DNA of 64,000 nucleotides from an uncultured Bacilli bacterium (GTDB taxonomy: Bacteria; Bacillota_I; Bacilli_A; RFN20; CAG-288), in NCBI GenBank assembly GCA_944349335.1, contig CALVMW010000001.1, positions 549,671-613,670 on the forward strand. Direction: 5' to 3'. This document shows positions 33,969-42,781 of the stretch, piece by piece. The position numbers were made by a program, and so were the translations under genes. Each line of letters starts with the position of its first letter. The first letter of the stretch is position 1. Under the pieces are notes generated by a model. The model was not told where the DNA came from, did no database searches, and saw nothing but the letters and a program-made list of their open reading frames with translations.

Positions 33969-34392
33969 AAATAATTATATCCTTATTTATTTCAAAAGAA
34001 AAGAGATTTCTTATTTATTAACCTACATGATTATCTAAATGATGAAGAACTTAAAAACTTTTTTATGAAATGAAGAAATTAGAAATATCTTTTTTAATCA
34101 TTTCTGGTCACTTACCATCAACAATTTCACCTTATGAGAATATAATTACTCTTGATGAAGACTTATTTGATTACTATATTGCTGCTGCATTAAAAAAAGA
34201 GTAAAATAATAATAGTTTTCAATATTTTCGCCTAAAACCATCATTTTTCTTATATTTTTGAGGTTTGAGACTATTGTAAAACTAGATACATCTATAACAA
34301 GAAAATAATGTTATTCAATATGGATTAAAGAAATATAAATCCTATTGATTTTACTAGATAAATAATATCTAATTAATTGAGGAGATGTAATT
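33969..34392. other. Gene-poor spacer with possible decayed coding fragment
   Basis: This stretch contains the rpmG -10 (33974-33979), the 44-codon reading frame at 34070-34204 and the ribosome-binding site of the 87-residue gene (GAGGAGATG near 34380). A second short open stretch in another frame (LNDEELKNFFMK, ending at 34075) runs into the 44-codon frame, as if one gene had been split by a frameshift. Nothing else is visible. Confidence 0.4.
34070..34204 (+). pseudogene. Small frame, possible remnant of a frameshifted gene
   Basis: 44 codons, starting MKKLEISFLIISGHLPSTIS and ending DYYIAAALKKE. There is no ribosome-binding site. The preceding frame carries plausible protein-like codons up to its stop at the same place, so the two may once have been continuous. 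No family is recognised; it may equally be a chance frame. Confidence 0.25.
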
Positions 34393-34656
34393 ATGAATAT
34401 ACAATACATAAAATTATCACCAGAACAATATAAACAATATGTAGATGATATGAAAGCGATGGGTAGAAATCCAGATAAAACAGATCATAAAGAAATAAAA
34501 TTCAAAAGACCCATTCGCTTTTTAGATGGCACTGTAACTGAATATAGTCCTCAACTTATTCCAGCTCTTGAAAAAGGAATTGAGAGAGCTAAAGATCAAA
34601 AAACAAAAAATGAAATTCAAGCTGAAATAGATTATATAAAAACACAGATGATATAA
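34393..34656 (+). CDS. Unrecognised 87-residue protein
   Basis: It begins MNIQYIKLSPEQYKQYVDDM after a good GAGGAG site. It is charged, with predicted helices at both ends and a short strand region RPIRFLDGTVTEYSPQ in the middle. There is no signal peptide or membrane span. It stands alone between the rpmG region and the convergent UvrA-like gene. No function can be proposed. Confidence 0.65.
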   Translation: MNIQYIKLSPEQYKQYVDDMKAMGRNPDKTDHKEIKFKRPIRFLDGTVTEYSPQLIPALEKGIERAKDQKTKNEIQAEIDYIKTQMI

Positions 34657-34711
34657 AGAAAGAGGTAAATATTTAATATTCTCTTTTGATTAAATTTAAA
34701 TCATTAAATAT

Positions 34712-37186
34712 TTATAAAAATCTACCCGTAATACTTTTATTTGACTTCTTAATTTCATCTAAAGTACCTGTAAAAACTATCTCCCCTCCTTCATAACCTC
34801 CTTTAGGACCCATATCAATAATATAATCGGAATTATTAATAACATCTAAATCATGTTCAATAACAATAATAGTTGCTTTAGCATCAATAAGTGTTTGGAA
34901 TACATTTAAAAGTGTTTCTACATCTTTAGGATGAAGTCCAATGGTAGGTTCATCAAAAACAAAGAGACTATTCTCTTGTCCTTTATTTATCTCACTAGCT
35001 AATTTAAGCCTTTGAGCTTCACCTCCTGATAAGCTTGGTGTCGCTTCACCTAAGGTTAAATAACCTAAGCCTAGATCATCTAGTATTTGTAATTTAGAAT
35101 TAACCTTCGGAAGATTTTTAGTAACTTTTAAGGCGGTTTTAACATCCATCGACATCAACTCAGGAAGAGTAAAACTAATATCTTTATTATGGTAAATAAT
35201 TTCATCACATTCTCGAGAATATCTTTTACCATGGCAGTCAGGACAAGTTATTTCAACATCAGGTAAAAATTGAACATCTAAAGAAATTGAACCTGTACCA
35301 TCACAAGTAGGACAACGCAATTTACCCGTGTTATAAGAAAAATCACTAGCTTTATAATGATGAGAAAGACTATCTTTTGTTTTAGCAAATATCTTTCTTA
35401 ACTCGTCGTGAATATCAGCATAAGTAGCAACTGTCGAACGGACATTAATACCGATAGGAGTCGCATCAATGAGCTTAACTTGGTTGATGCCACCGCTATC
35501 AATATTTAATATATGTTTAGGCATCTTAGTATTATTTATAAAAGATTGTAATGCAGGAATTAGGCTTTCTAAAACTAAAGTTGTTTTACCTGATCCAGAC
35601 ACACCTGTAATTACTGTTAATCTTCCTTTAGGGATATCTACTTTTAGTGGTTTAACTGTATGAATGTTTGAAGTTTTAAGATGGATCTTACCTAACGAGA
35701 AAATCTCTTTTGCATCTAAAATAGGTCTTTTCCTTAGTCTCTCTTCTTTTAATAAATATCTACCGATTATTGACTCTTTATTATTTACTATCTCAACTGG
35801 TTTTCCTTTAGTGATAACTTCTCCACCTAAAGAACCAGATCCCTTACCCATTTCAATAATATAATTAGCTTTATTTAATACTTGAGTATCGTGATCAACT
35901 AATATGACCGAATTACCATCTTTTATTAAGTCATTCATAACATCGACTAAACCAACAATATTAGCTGGATGAAGACCTATAGATGGTTCATCTAAAACAT
36001 AAAGGACTCCAGTAGTCCTATTTCTAACTGCTCTTGCTAATTGTACTCTTTGTCTCTCACCAGTAGATAAGGTATTAGAAGCTCTATCTAAAGTTAAATA
36101 ACCTAATCCTAAATCGACTAATCTTTTAGCTGTATCTAAAAATGATTCAATGATATTAATAGCCATATCTTTCATCTCATCAGGAAGAGAAGAAGGAACT
36201 TTTTTAACCCACGTTATTACATCATTTAAGCTCATCTTAGTAACATCAGCTAAAGATGAAGAAAGAATCTCAGGAGAAAGAGCTCTCTTATTTAATCTAC
36301 TTCCCTGACAATCAGGACATATATCTACTTTCAAAAACTTTTCAATTCTTTTCATACCGCTCTCATCCTTTACTTTAGAAAGAGCGTTTAAAACAGTGCG
36401 ATTTGCAGAATAATAAGTAAAATCTAATTCTGCAAAATCATCTGTTTTTTTAGAACGATATAAAATATGTTTTTTAATCGCTGGACCATTATAAACTATA
36501 TCTTTTTCTTTATCTGTTAAATCTTTAAAAGGAACATCTATTCTTACTCCCATCTCTTTACAGACATCTACCATAAGTGACCACATAAGAGAATTCCAAG
36601 GGGCAACAGCTCCTTGTTCAATAGTAAGATTTTCATCAGGAACTAGAGAATCTTGATCGACTGTTCTAACTTCTCCTGTTCCCGAACAAGTTTTACAAGC
36701 TCCTTGAGAATTAAAAGCTAGTTCTTCTGCAGAGGGAGCAAAGAAATGTTCATTACAAATAGGACACACTAATTCCTGTCCTAATGCAACATTTAAAGAA
36801 GGAGGTAATCTATGTCCATTAGGACAAAGGTGATTAGCACAGCGAGAAAATAGCAAACGAAGACTATTTAATAATTCACTTAAAGTACCAAAAGTGCTTC
36901 TTATACCAGGCAAAGCGGGTCTTTGATGGAGAGCTAAGGCTGCTGGAATATATAAAACCTCATCTACATCTGCACGAGAAGCTTGAGTCATCCTTCTTCT
37001 AGTATATGTCGAAAGAGATTCTAAATATCTTCTTGAACCTTCAGAATATAAAACACCTAAAGCTAAAGAGGATTTACCAGAGCCTGAAACTCCCGCAATA
37101 CCAACTATTTGATTTAAAGGAATAGAAACATCAATATTTTTTAAATTATGTACCCTTGCACCTTTTACTTCAATATGATTTACCAT
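34712..37186 (-). CDS. UvrA-like tandem ABC ATPase lacking the UvrB-binding region
   Basis: 824 residues from the ATG at 37186 (TGATG overlap with the DUF2130 gene, GGAGGGG upstream). Two ABC modules are complete: Walker A GVSGSGKSS at 32-40 with signature LSTGERQRV, and a second GVSGSGKTTL with LSGGEAQRL. CxxC zinc knuckles occur as CPIC/CKTC, CPDC and CPTC/CPDC. Compared with ordinary UvrA (~940 residues), the ~100-residue segment between the first knuckle and the CPIC/FNSQGACKTC region, which in UvrA docks UvrB, is missing. This is the pattern of UvrA2/drug-resistance-type homologues rather than the repair enzyme proper. A role in recognising DNA-bound drugs or lesions is inference. Confidence 0.8.
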   Translation of the reverse strand: MVNHIEVKGARVHNLKNIDVSIPLNQIVGIAGVSGSGKSSLALGVLYSEGSRRYLESLSTYTRRRMTQASRADVDEVLYIPAALALHQRPALPGIRSTFGTLSELLNSLRLLFSRCANHLCPNGHRLPPSLNVALGQELVCPICNEHFFAPSAEELAFNSQGACKTCSGTGEVRTVDQDSLVPDENLTIEQGAVAPWNSLMWSLMVDVCKEMGVRIDVPFKDLTDKEKDIVYNGPAIKKHILYRSKKTDDFAELDFTYYSANRTVLNALSKVKDESGMKRIEKFLKVDICPDCQGSRLNKRALSPEILSSSLADVTKMSLNDVITWVKKVPSSLPDEMKDMAINIIESFLDTAKRLVDLGLGYLTLDRASNTLSTGERQRVQLARAVRNRTTGVLYVLDEPSIGLHPANIVGLVDVMNDLIKDGNSVILVDHDTQVLNKANYIIEMGKGSGSLGGEVITKGKPVEIVNNKESIIGRYLLKEERLRKRPILDAKEIFSLGKIHLKTSNIHTVKPLKVDIPKGRLTVITGVSGSGKTTLVLESLIPALQSFINNTKMPKHILNIDSGGINQVKLIDATPIGINVRSTVATYADIHDELRKIFAKTKDSLSHHYKASDFSYNTGKLRCPTCDGTGSISLDVQFLPDVEITCPDCHGKRYSRECDEIIYHNKDISFTLPELMSMDVKTALKVTKNLPKVNSKLQILDDLGLGYLTLGEATPSLSGGEAQRLKLASEINKGQENSLFVFDEPTIGLHPKDVETLLNVFQTLIDAKATIIVIEHDLDVINNSDYIIDMGPKGGYEGGEIVFTGTLDEIKKSNKSITGRFL

Positions 37187-38532
37187 CACCCCTCCACTTT
37201 TTTACCTGCTTTTAAAACTTTATCCTTGAACTTATCTAGTTTATCTTGGATAGCATCTAAATAATTCTTATTTATTTTATCAATTATTTCTTGAATGTTA
37301 TCAGAGGCTTCCTTTATTTGATTATTCTTTTTTACAAGTTCATTAATACTATTTTGCAAAGTAGCTAAAGGCTTATCTAAATAAGTATCTTTTAACTTAT
37401 CAAATTGTTCAACAAACTCATTCATATTATAACGATAGGCTTTCTCTTTATTTACTTCCATAACCATATTCATAAATCCTTTAGTAAGGGAAGTAATCAT
37501 ATTTAAAAAAGTCATAAGATAGGCAGGTCTAACTACATACATATCCATATAATCATTAACTTTAAAGATAGGTATATCATTAGGTTTATCAGCTTCTAGG
37601 TTTGAAACTAAAACTGCATACTTGCAATGCTTTTTATTTCGATTATTATTTAAAGCATCATAATAATCTTTATTACTCTTTTTATTTTTGGATTCTGGAT
37701 CTTCATCCTTCATATCTAAGCAGATAGAAGTTAATAATTCATTTTCTTTCTTTTCATCTGTCGCATAAATCTTAAAAATAAAATCTGCTTTTGAGGCTTT
37801 ATTTTCCCCTTCATTTTTAACAAGAATATTGTCCTTATACCACTCACAATTAGTAAAACCATTCTGCATATAACCTAAAACTGTATTATTGCACCAAGAT
37901 TCTAAATTTTCTCCTATCTGTTTTATATTTAAAGAAGTTTTAGCTAACTTCAAATTATTTATTTGCTTTATTAATTCTTCTTTTTCTTCTATAAATTTAT
38001 TTAACTGTTCACTCTTTGCTTTTTCAACTGCTATTTGAATCTCCTGTTGATTCTTTTCTTTTTGATTTTCTAAATCTTTTTGTAAATTTTGTTTATCTTG
38101 CTTAAGAGTATTGATATTTTCTAGGTATTTCTTTTCTATTTCATTAGCTCCAAGCTTAAGTTTATCACTTAAAGATTCCTCTAATCTCTCAAGTTTATTC
38201 TGTAAATCCTTCACTTCATTAATTTTAGTATTAAGATCATTCTCATATTTATCAATAATATTTTGTTTTTCATCTTTGAAAGTAAGATTTAATTCATTTT
38301 CTTTATTCTTATATTTTAATTCAGCATTCTCTTCAATCTTTTTTCTTTCTTTATTTATAGCTTCTTCAATCCTCTTATTTATTTCTTGCTCTTTAGCTTT
38401 ATTAACTAAATCAGAAATATATGTTAAATCGACATCAGCTATCTCATCTAAAAGAATAATATCTCCTTTTTGACCATCTTCTTCTAATTGTAATTTATTT
38501 CGATCTAAGACGCTTACTTTTATCTCTTTCAT
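37186..38532 (-). CDS. DUF2130 coiled-coil protein
   Basis: 448 residues from the ATG at 38532 (AAGGAG 7 bases upstream; the longer frame has no such site). Residues ~45-215 are a continuous Glu/Lys/Asn-rich coiled coil. The C-terminal half is the DUF2130 domain, with KADFIFKIYATD, SICLDMKDEDPESKNKKSNK and CKYAVLVSNLEADKPNDIP. This domain is thought to have a PD-(D/E)XK nuclease-like fold; the Asp/Glu-x-Lys arrangement CLDMKDED is compatible with that. The function of the family is unknown. It is translationally coupled to the UvrA-like ATPase, suggesting a joint role on DNA. Confidence 0.8.
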   Translation of the reverse strand: MKEIKVSVLDRNKLQLEEDGQKGDIILLDEIADVDLTYISDLVNKAKEQEINKRIEEAINKERKKIEENAELKYKNKENELNLTFKDEKQNIIDKYENDLNTKINEVKDLQNKLERLEESLSDKLKLGANEIEKKYLENINTLKQDKQNLQKDLENQKEKNQQEIQIAVEKAKSEQLNKFIEEKEELIKQINNLKLAKTSLNIKQIGENLESWCNNTVLGYMQNGFTNCEWYKDNILVKNEGENKASKADFIFKIYATDEKKENELLTSICLDMKDEDPESKNKKSNKDYYDALNNNRNKKHCKYAVLVSNLEADKPNDIPIFKVNDYMDMYVVRPAYLMTFLNMITSLTKGFMNMVMEVNKEKAYRYNMNEFVEQFDKLKDTYLDKPLATLQNSINELVKKNNQIKEASDNIQEIIDKINKNYLDAIQDKLDKFKDKVLKAGKKVEG

Positions 38533-38734
38533 AAATTCTCCTTTTCTATCTTTAAATGAAAACTTCATATAAATAATAATATAATAACTGGGAAATTTAA
38601 TAACCATAAAAATAATAGTTGAATATGTAAGCCCTTTCAATAAGTGAGATGTAAAGATTAATACTATTTAGATAGAAATAAAACACAAATAGTGTTATTC
38701 TATTTCTAACGTTATAAGAAAGGGGTTTCAAAAC

Positions 38735-39439
38735 ATGATTACAAATAGCGAGTTAAGAAGAGAAGCAATTAAGGGAGATTGTAAATCCATGTGCATCTTA
38801 GCCATGCGTTACTTTGATGGATTTACAACTAGACGTTCCCCAGAAAAAGGCTTAGAACTAGTCAAAAAAGCCCAAAGAAAAAAATGTCCTTATGCTATTT
38901 ACCTTCTAGGCTATTACTACAAACACTATGCTTATTCTCCTAAAAAAGAAGACAAAATCAAAGATCTTTTTACTCAAGCTAATCGTGAATTAAAAGAGCT
39001 TGCAGATAAAGAAGATGCCTTTGCTTGCTATTGCGTCGGAATGATCAATAGAAAAAACACAGACGCTGCAAGTAAAAAAGAAGTTATTCGTTTATTCAAA
39101 ATAGCTGCTAACGCTGGTATGACGGAAGCTCAATATGAATTAGGACTCATATATATGAATGATCCTAAACAAGCTGAAAATGCTAAAACACTTATCTATC
39201 AAGCAGCTAATAAAGGCTATCATAAAGCTCAAAAAGCTATGGGTGATATTTATAGCTATGGTAAATTAGGTCAGACTGCATCCCCTGAAGTCGCCTACGA
39301 ATTCTATAATAAAGCTGCAAGAAATGGTAATCATGTCGCCATGAGAATAATCGGTGAGAAATATCTCGCTAATGGCAATAAAGAAAGAGCTCAATATTGG
39401 ATAAGAAAAGCTAATAGCCGTAAATCTATCGACCTTTAA
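38735..39439 (+). CDS. Sel1-like (TPR-related) repeat protein
   Basis: 234 residues made of about five Sel1-type helical repeats, for example GMTEAQYELGLIYMND, KGYHKAQKAMGDIYSYGKLG and NGNHVAMRIIGEKYLANGN. There is no signal peptide, so it is probably a cytosolic scaffold for protein-protein contact. A good AAGGGG site precedes the ATG. It is a single gene with its own terminator. Confidence 0.8.
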   Translation: MITNSELRREAIKGDCKSMCILAMRYFDGFTTRRSPEKGLELVKKAQRKKCPYAIYLLGYYYKHYAYSPKKEDKIKDLFTQANRELKELADKEDAFACYCVGMINRKNTDAASKKEVIRLFKIAANAGMTEAQYELGLIYMNDPKQAENAKTLIYQAANKGYHKAQKAMGDIYSYGKLGQTASPEVAYEFYNKAARNGNHVAMRIIGEKYLANGNKERAQYWIRKANSRKSIDL

Positions 39440-39445
39440 TAGCGC

Positions 39446-39476
39446 AAATGCCTAAGATTATCTTAGGCATTTTTTG
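39446..39476 (+). terminator. Terminator of the Sel1-repeat gene
   Basis: An 11-bp stem AATGCCTAAGA/TCTTAGGCATT (39447-39457 with 39461-39471, loop 3) with a run of T. Confidence 0.92.
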
Positions 39477-39485
39477 TGATATAAT
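39477..39485 (+). promoter_or_regulatory. Extended -10 (TGATATAAT) before the DUF523-dus operon
   Basis: TGA-TATAAT ends 9 bases before the ATG at 39495, directly after the preceding terminator. No Shine-Dalgarno sequence is present, so the transcript is expected to be leaderless. Confidence 0.6.
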
Positions 39486-39494
39486 TTTTTAGTT

Positions 39495-39995
39495 ATGTCT
39501 TTAAAATTAATAGAGAGATTAGCTATCAATAAAAACCGTAGAGATAAAGTATTAATTTCTGCTTGTCTTTTAGGTGAAAGTTGTCGTTATGATGGTAAAA
39601 GTAAAAAGGTAGAAGGAATTGAAAAATTACTAAACTACTTTGATTTGATTCCTATCTGTCCCGAAGTTATGGGTGGATTAAAAACACCGCGTGACCCCTC
39701 AGAAATAAAAGGACTAATGGTTATTACTAAAAAAGGAAAAAATGTCACTGAGGAATATAATAACGGAGCTTATTTAGCAAGTACAATCGCTCATATTAAA
39801 CATGTTAAATTAGCTGTATTAAAAGAAAATTCTCCTTCTTGTGGAGTATATAAAATACATGATGGAAGTTTCACAAATAAACTTATCTCAGGTGAAGGAA
39901 TAACAACAAAAAGACTAAAAAAAGAAAATATTCCCGTTATTAATGAAGAAGAAGCTTTAGAATTATTAAAAGAATTACAAGATGAAAACATTTAA
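39495..39995 (+). CDS. DUF523 family protein
   Basis: 166 residues. Family motifs are LISACLLGESCRYDGKSK, PICPEVMGGLKTPRDPSEI and KENSPSCGVYKIHDG. The conserved Cys residues (ACLLG-xxC, CPE, SPSCG) suggest metal or Fe-S binding. Related domains are fused to other proteins in many bacteria, but the reaction is not established; a link to tRNA or sulfur chemistry has been suggested by gene neighbourhood. Here it overlaps the tRNA-dihydrouridine synthase gene by 14 bases, which fits such a link. Confidence 0.85.
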   Translation: MSLKLIERLAINKNRRDKVLISACLLGESCRYDGKSKKVEGIEKLLNYFDLIPICPEVMGGLKTPRDPSEIKGLMVITKKGKNVTEEYNNGAYLASTIAHIKHVKLAVLKENSPSCGVYKIHDGSFTNKLISGEGITTKRLKKENIPVINEEEALELLKELQDENI

Positions 39996-40968
39996 CATTG
40001 CCGGTATAGAATTAAAAAATAGATATGTCTTAGCTCCTTTAGCTGGTTTTACAGACTATTCTTTAAGAAGATTAGCTAGCGAATATGGGGCTGGTTTAAC
40101 TTACACAGAAATGGAGTCTTGTGAATCTTTACTCTATAATTCAAAAGAAACGATCGAAGATTTAAAAAATACTCACTTAGACAAAAAATATTGTCCTACT
40201 ACAAAGTTAGCTTTACAAATATTTGGAGGTAAAGCTGAAAACATTCTTAAATCCATTCCTGTGGTTGAAAAATATGCTGACTATGATTTTTTAGATTTTA
40301 ATGTTGGATGTCCTGTTCCAAAAGTTATACGACAATCTGCAGGCTCCTACTGGTTAAATAGAGAAGACGAATTATTAGAATTATTAAAAAATATGGTTAG
40401 AATATCTTCTAAACCTGTTATTGTAAAGATTAGAATTGGTTTTGAAAAGATAATGGATGTAAAACATCTTGTTAAAGAGATTGAAAAATGTGGTGTTAAT
40501 GCTATAGCTATTCACGGAAGAACAAGAGCGGAAGGATTTTCTGGTCCTGTTCATTACGATATTATTAAAGAGTGCGTACACGCTGTTTCTATTCCTATAA
40601 TCGCAAACGGAAGCATAGATGAAAATAACTTTTTAGATGTCTTTAATATGACGGATTGTCAAGCTGTGATGATCGGACAAAGAGCTATCGGTTATCCAAA
40701 AGTATTTCAGGATATGATCGATAGAGAAGAAGGAAAAGAGATAACAAAAACTACTCTTTTTAATCAAATAAATGATTTAAAGAAACATTTAGACTACATC
40801 TTCTCAATCAAACCAGAAATAGTAGCCAGTAGGATAATGAGAGGAATTTCGACTAACTATCTAAAAAACTTTAATAATATGAAAGAATATAAAAGAAGAT
40901 TAGTCTTATCTAATTCGAAAGCTGATTATTTACAAATTTTAGATGAACTTATAAAAAATATTAATTAA
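39982..40968 (+). CDS. dus: tRNA-dihydrouridine synthase
   Basis: 328 residues. The FMN-binding TIM barrel starts LAPLAGFTDYSLRRLASEYG; the catalytic Cys is in DFNVGCPVPKV (usually NMGCP), followed by RQSAGSYW, PVIVKIRIGF, AIHGRTRAEGFSG and IANGSIDE. It reduces uridine to dihydrouridine in tRNA D-loops using NADPH. It is closest in pattern to DusB-type proteins of Firmicutes. Translationally coupled to DUF523. Confidence 0.93.
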   Translation: MKTFNIAGIELKNRYVLAPLAGFTDYSLRRLASEYGAGLTYTEMESCESLLYNSKETIEDLKNTHLDKKYCPTTKLALQIFGGKAENILKSIPVVEKYADYDFLDFNVGCPVPKVIRQSAGSYWLNREDELLELLKNMVRISSKPVIVKIRIGFEKIMDVKHLVKEIEKCGVNAIAIHGRTRAEGFSGPVHYDIIKECVHAVSIPIIANGSIDENNFLDVFNMTDCQAVMIGQRAIGYPKVFQDMIDREEGKEITKTTLFNQINDLKKHLDYIFSIKPEIVASRIMRGISTNYLKNFNNMKEYKRRLVLSNSKADYLQILDELIKNIN

Positions 40969-41026
40969 CATAGCAAAGTATAATTAATATGTTGAAAACA
41001 CATTCTATAAAAATTAAAATGTGAGT

Positions 41027-41794
41027 ATGAAAAAAACTCGTGAACAAGAGATACTAAAACTATTAGAAGAAAGCTCTTCTCAATTTGTTTCTATAAAAGA
41101 ATTAAGCGATTATTTTAAAACTTCAGAATCGACAATCAGAAGAGAAATTCAAAAGATGGCTGATAATCATAAGATTATTAGAATGCATGGAAAAGTAGCT
41201 TCACTTCACTATTCTGGTGATTTTCATTTTGAAAGATTAGATAAAGAATATTTAGAAAGAGAGCAATCAGAGATCGATACTAAAAGAATTATTGCTCGAG
41301 AAGCTAGTAAATTTGTTAAAGAAGGCTACTGTATCTATTTAGATGCTTCCACAACTGTAGCTAGCATGGTCCCTTTCTTACCAACTTATAAAAATACTTA
41401 TTATGTTACTAATTCACCTCTTTTAGCTCAAAAATTAGCAGAAAGAGATTTAACTTGTTATGTTACTGGTGGAGAAATAAAACTTACAACAAACGCCTTT
41501 ATCGGTTCTTATGCCGTCGATTTTATTAATAGATTTAATTATAATATCGGCTTTTTTGGAACAAATGGAATTCATCACAATGCTAAATTTACAACACCAG
41601 ACCCTCAAGAAGCTCTAATTAAAGAAACTGCTATAAATAAGTGCTATAACATCTATATCCTAGCTGATCATACTAAATTTGATAATATTGCAAACGCTAC
41701 TTTTGCCGATTTTTCACGTCCAATTCTCATTTCAGATGCAATCAATGAAAAATATCGTTCGCTTATTAAGTCAATAGAAGTTAAAATAAAATAG
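41027..41794 (+). CDS. DeoR-family transcriptional regulator (FruR/GlpR-like)
   Basis: 255 residues. The N-terminal winged helix begins TREQEILKLLEE and contains SIKELSDYFKTSESTIRREI. The C-terminal sugar-phosphate sensor domain of the ribose-5-phosphate-isomerase-like fold has YLDASTTVASMVPFL, YVTNSPLLAQKL and GTNGIH. The start at 41027 is chosen over a GTG two codons upstream, though neither has a strong ribosome-binding site. It lies 23 bases before a 1-phosphofructokinase-type gene and probably represses it until a sugar phosphate binds, the usual fruR-fruK arrangement. Confidence 0.88.
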   Translation: MKKTREQEILKLLEESSSQFVSIKELSDYFKTSESTIRREIQKMADNHKIIRMHGKVASLHYSGDFHFERLDKEYLEREQSEIDTKRIIAREASKFVKEGYCIYLDASTTVASMVPFLPTYKNTYYVTNSPLLAQKLAERDLTCYVTGGEIKLTTNAFIGSYAVDFINRFNYNIGFFGTNGIHHNAKFTTPDPQEALIKETAINKCYNIYILADHTKFDNIANATFADFSRPILISDAINEKYRSLIKSIEVKIK

Positions 41795-41817
41795 GTTAAA
41801 AAAGGAGATATATAAAA

Positions 41818-42747
41818 ATGATCTATTCATTAACAATCGCCCCTTGCATCGACTATAACCTCAACCTTGAAGATAAGGAATTGAGAGTTGGGGGTGTCAA
41901 TCGTCCGAAAGCTGAAGGCTTCTCTTTAGGTGGAAAAGGTATCACTGTTTCAAGAATGCTTTCAAATCTTCATGTTGAAAACATTCCTATCGTCGCTATT
42001 GGTGGTAACATCGGTGAAGATATCCGCAAGATTGTCGATAGTGAATATAAAGATCCTATCTATCTTAAGACCGAAACTAATTCAAGAATGAACGTTATGA
42101 TCACTGGTCCTCATCAGGATACTCGTTTTGATCCTGCAGCTCCTAAAGTTGTCGATAGCGAACTTGACAAACTCTTTGCTTACTTTAAAGAAAATCTTAA
42201 AGAAAACGATATTGTTATCTTATCTGGTTCTTTAGGACAAGAGAAAAAGGATCTCTACGCTCGCCTTATGGATGAGTGCTGCAATCCTGCTAAAGCTTAT
42301 GTCTTCTTAGATACTGTCGATGAAGCTTTAACCTACGCTTTACCTTATCGTCCATTTATGATTAAACCTAATGATGAAGAATTAGGTGACCTCTTAGGTA
42401 AGAAGCTCACCACTGATGAGGAAATCATCAAAGGTGGAGAAGAATTCTTAACTAAAGGACCTCGCTCTGTTATGGTTACTTTAGGAAGAAGAGGTGCATA
42501 TTACTTCGCTGAAGATGGCCACGTTTATCACTGCTCAAATGCTACTGGTACTCAAATTTCTGCTGTTGGAGCTGGTGATAGTTCTATCGCTGGTTTCATA
42601 AAAGGCTTAGCTGAAAAGAAATCAATTGAAGAGACTCTTCAATATTCAATGGCTGCTGGTGGTGCTACTGCTTTCTCACCGCATCTTGGCTCTTATGAAC
42701 TCTGGAGCGAATTAGTTCCTCAAATCAAAGTTACTAAAATTAAATAA
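41818..42747 (+). CDS. fruK: 1-phosphofructokinase-type hexose-phosphate kinase (PfkB family)
   Basis: 309 residues. PfkB signatures are LGGKGITVSRMLSNL at about 38-52 and the catalytic GAGDSSIAGFI near 257-267, with MIKPNDEEL in the middle. It would phosphorylate fructose-1-phosphate (or tagatose-6-phosphate) to the bisphosphate. The partner PTS permease is not in the window, so LacC-type activity cannot be excluded. AAAGGAG precedes the ATG. Confidence 0.82.
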   Translation: MIYSLTIAPCIDYNLNLEDKELRVGGVNRPKAEGFSLGGKGITVSRMLSNLHVENIPIVAIGGNIGEDIRKIVDSEYKDPIYLKTETNSRMNVMITGPHQDTRFDPAAPKVVDSELDKLFAYFKENLKENDIVILSGSLGQEKKDLYARLMDECCNPAKAYVFLDTVDEALTYALPYRPFMIKPNDEELGDLLGKKLTTDEEIIKGGEEFLTKGPRSVMVTLGRRGAYYFAEDGHVYHCSNATGTQISAVGAGDSSIAGFIKGLAEKKSIEETLQYSMAAGGATAFSPHLGSYELWSELVPQIKVTKIK

Positions 42748-42752
42748 AATTA

Positions 42753-42781
42753 AGCATCTAGAGCAATCTAGATGCTTTTTA
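42753..42781 (+). terminator. Terminator between fruK and the exonuclease gene, probably bidirectional
   Basis: A perfect 10-bp stem AGCATCTAGA/TCTAGATGCT (42753-42762 with 42767-42776, loop GCAA) and T runs on both strands. It serves two convergent genes. Confidence 0.92.

Noticed and set aside
34666..34714. AT-only inverted repeat between the 87-residue gene and the UvrA-like gene as a terminator
   Set aside because: The 12-bp arms are almost purely A/T with a 25-base loop and no proper T run after them; the stem would be weak and it overlaps the end of the UvrA-like gene.
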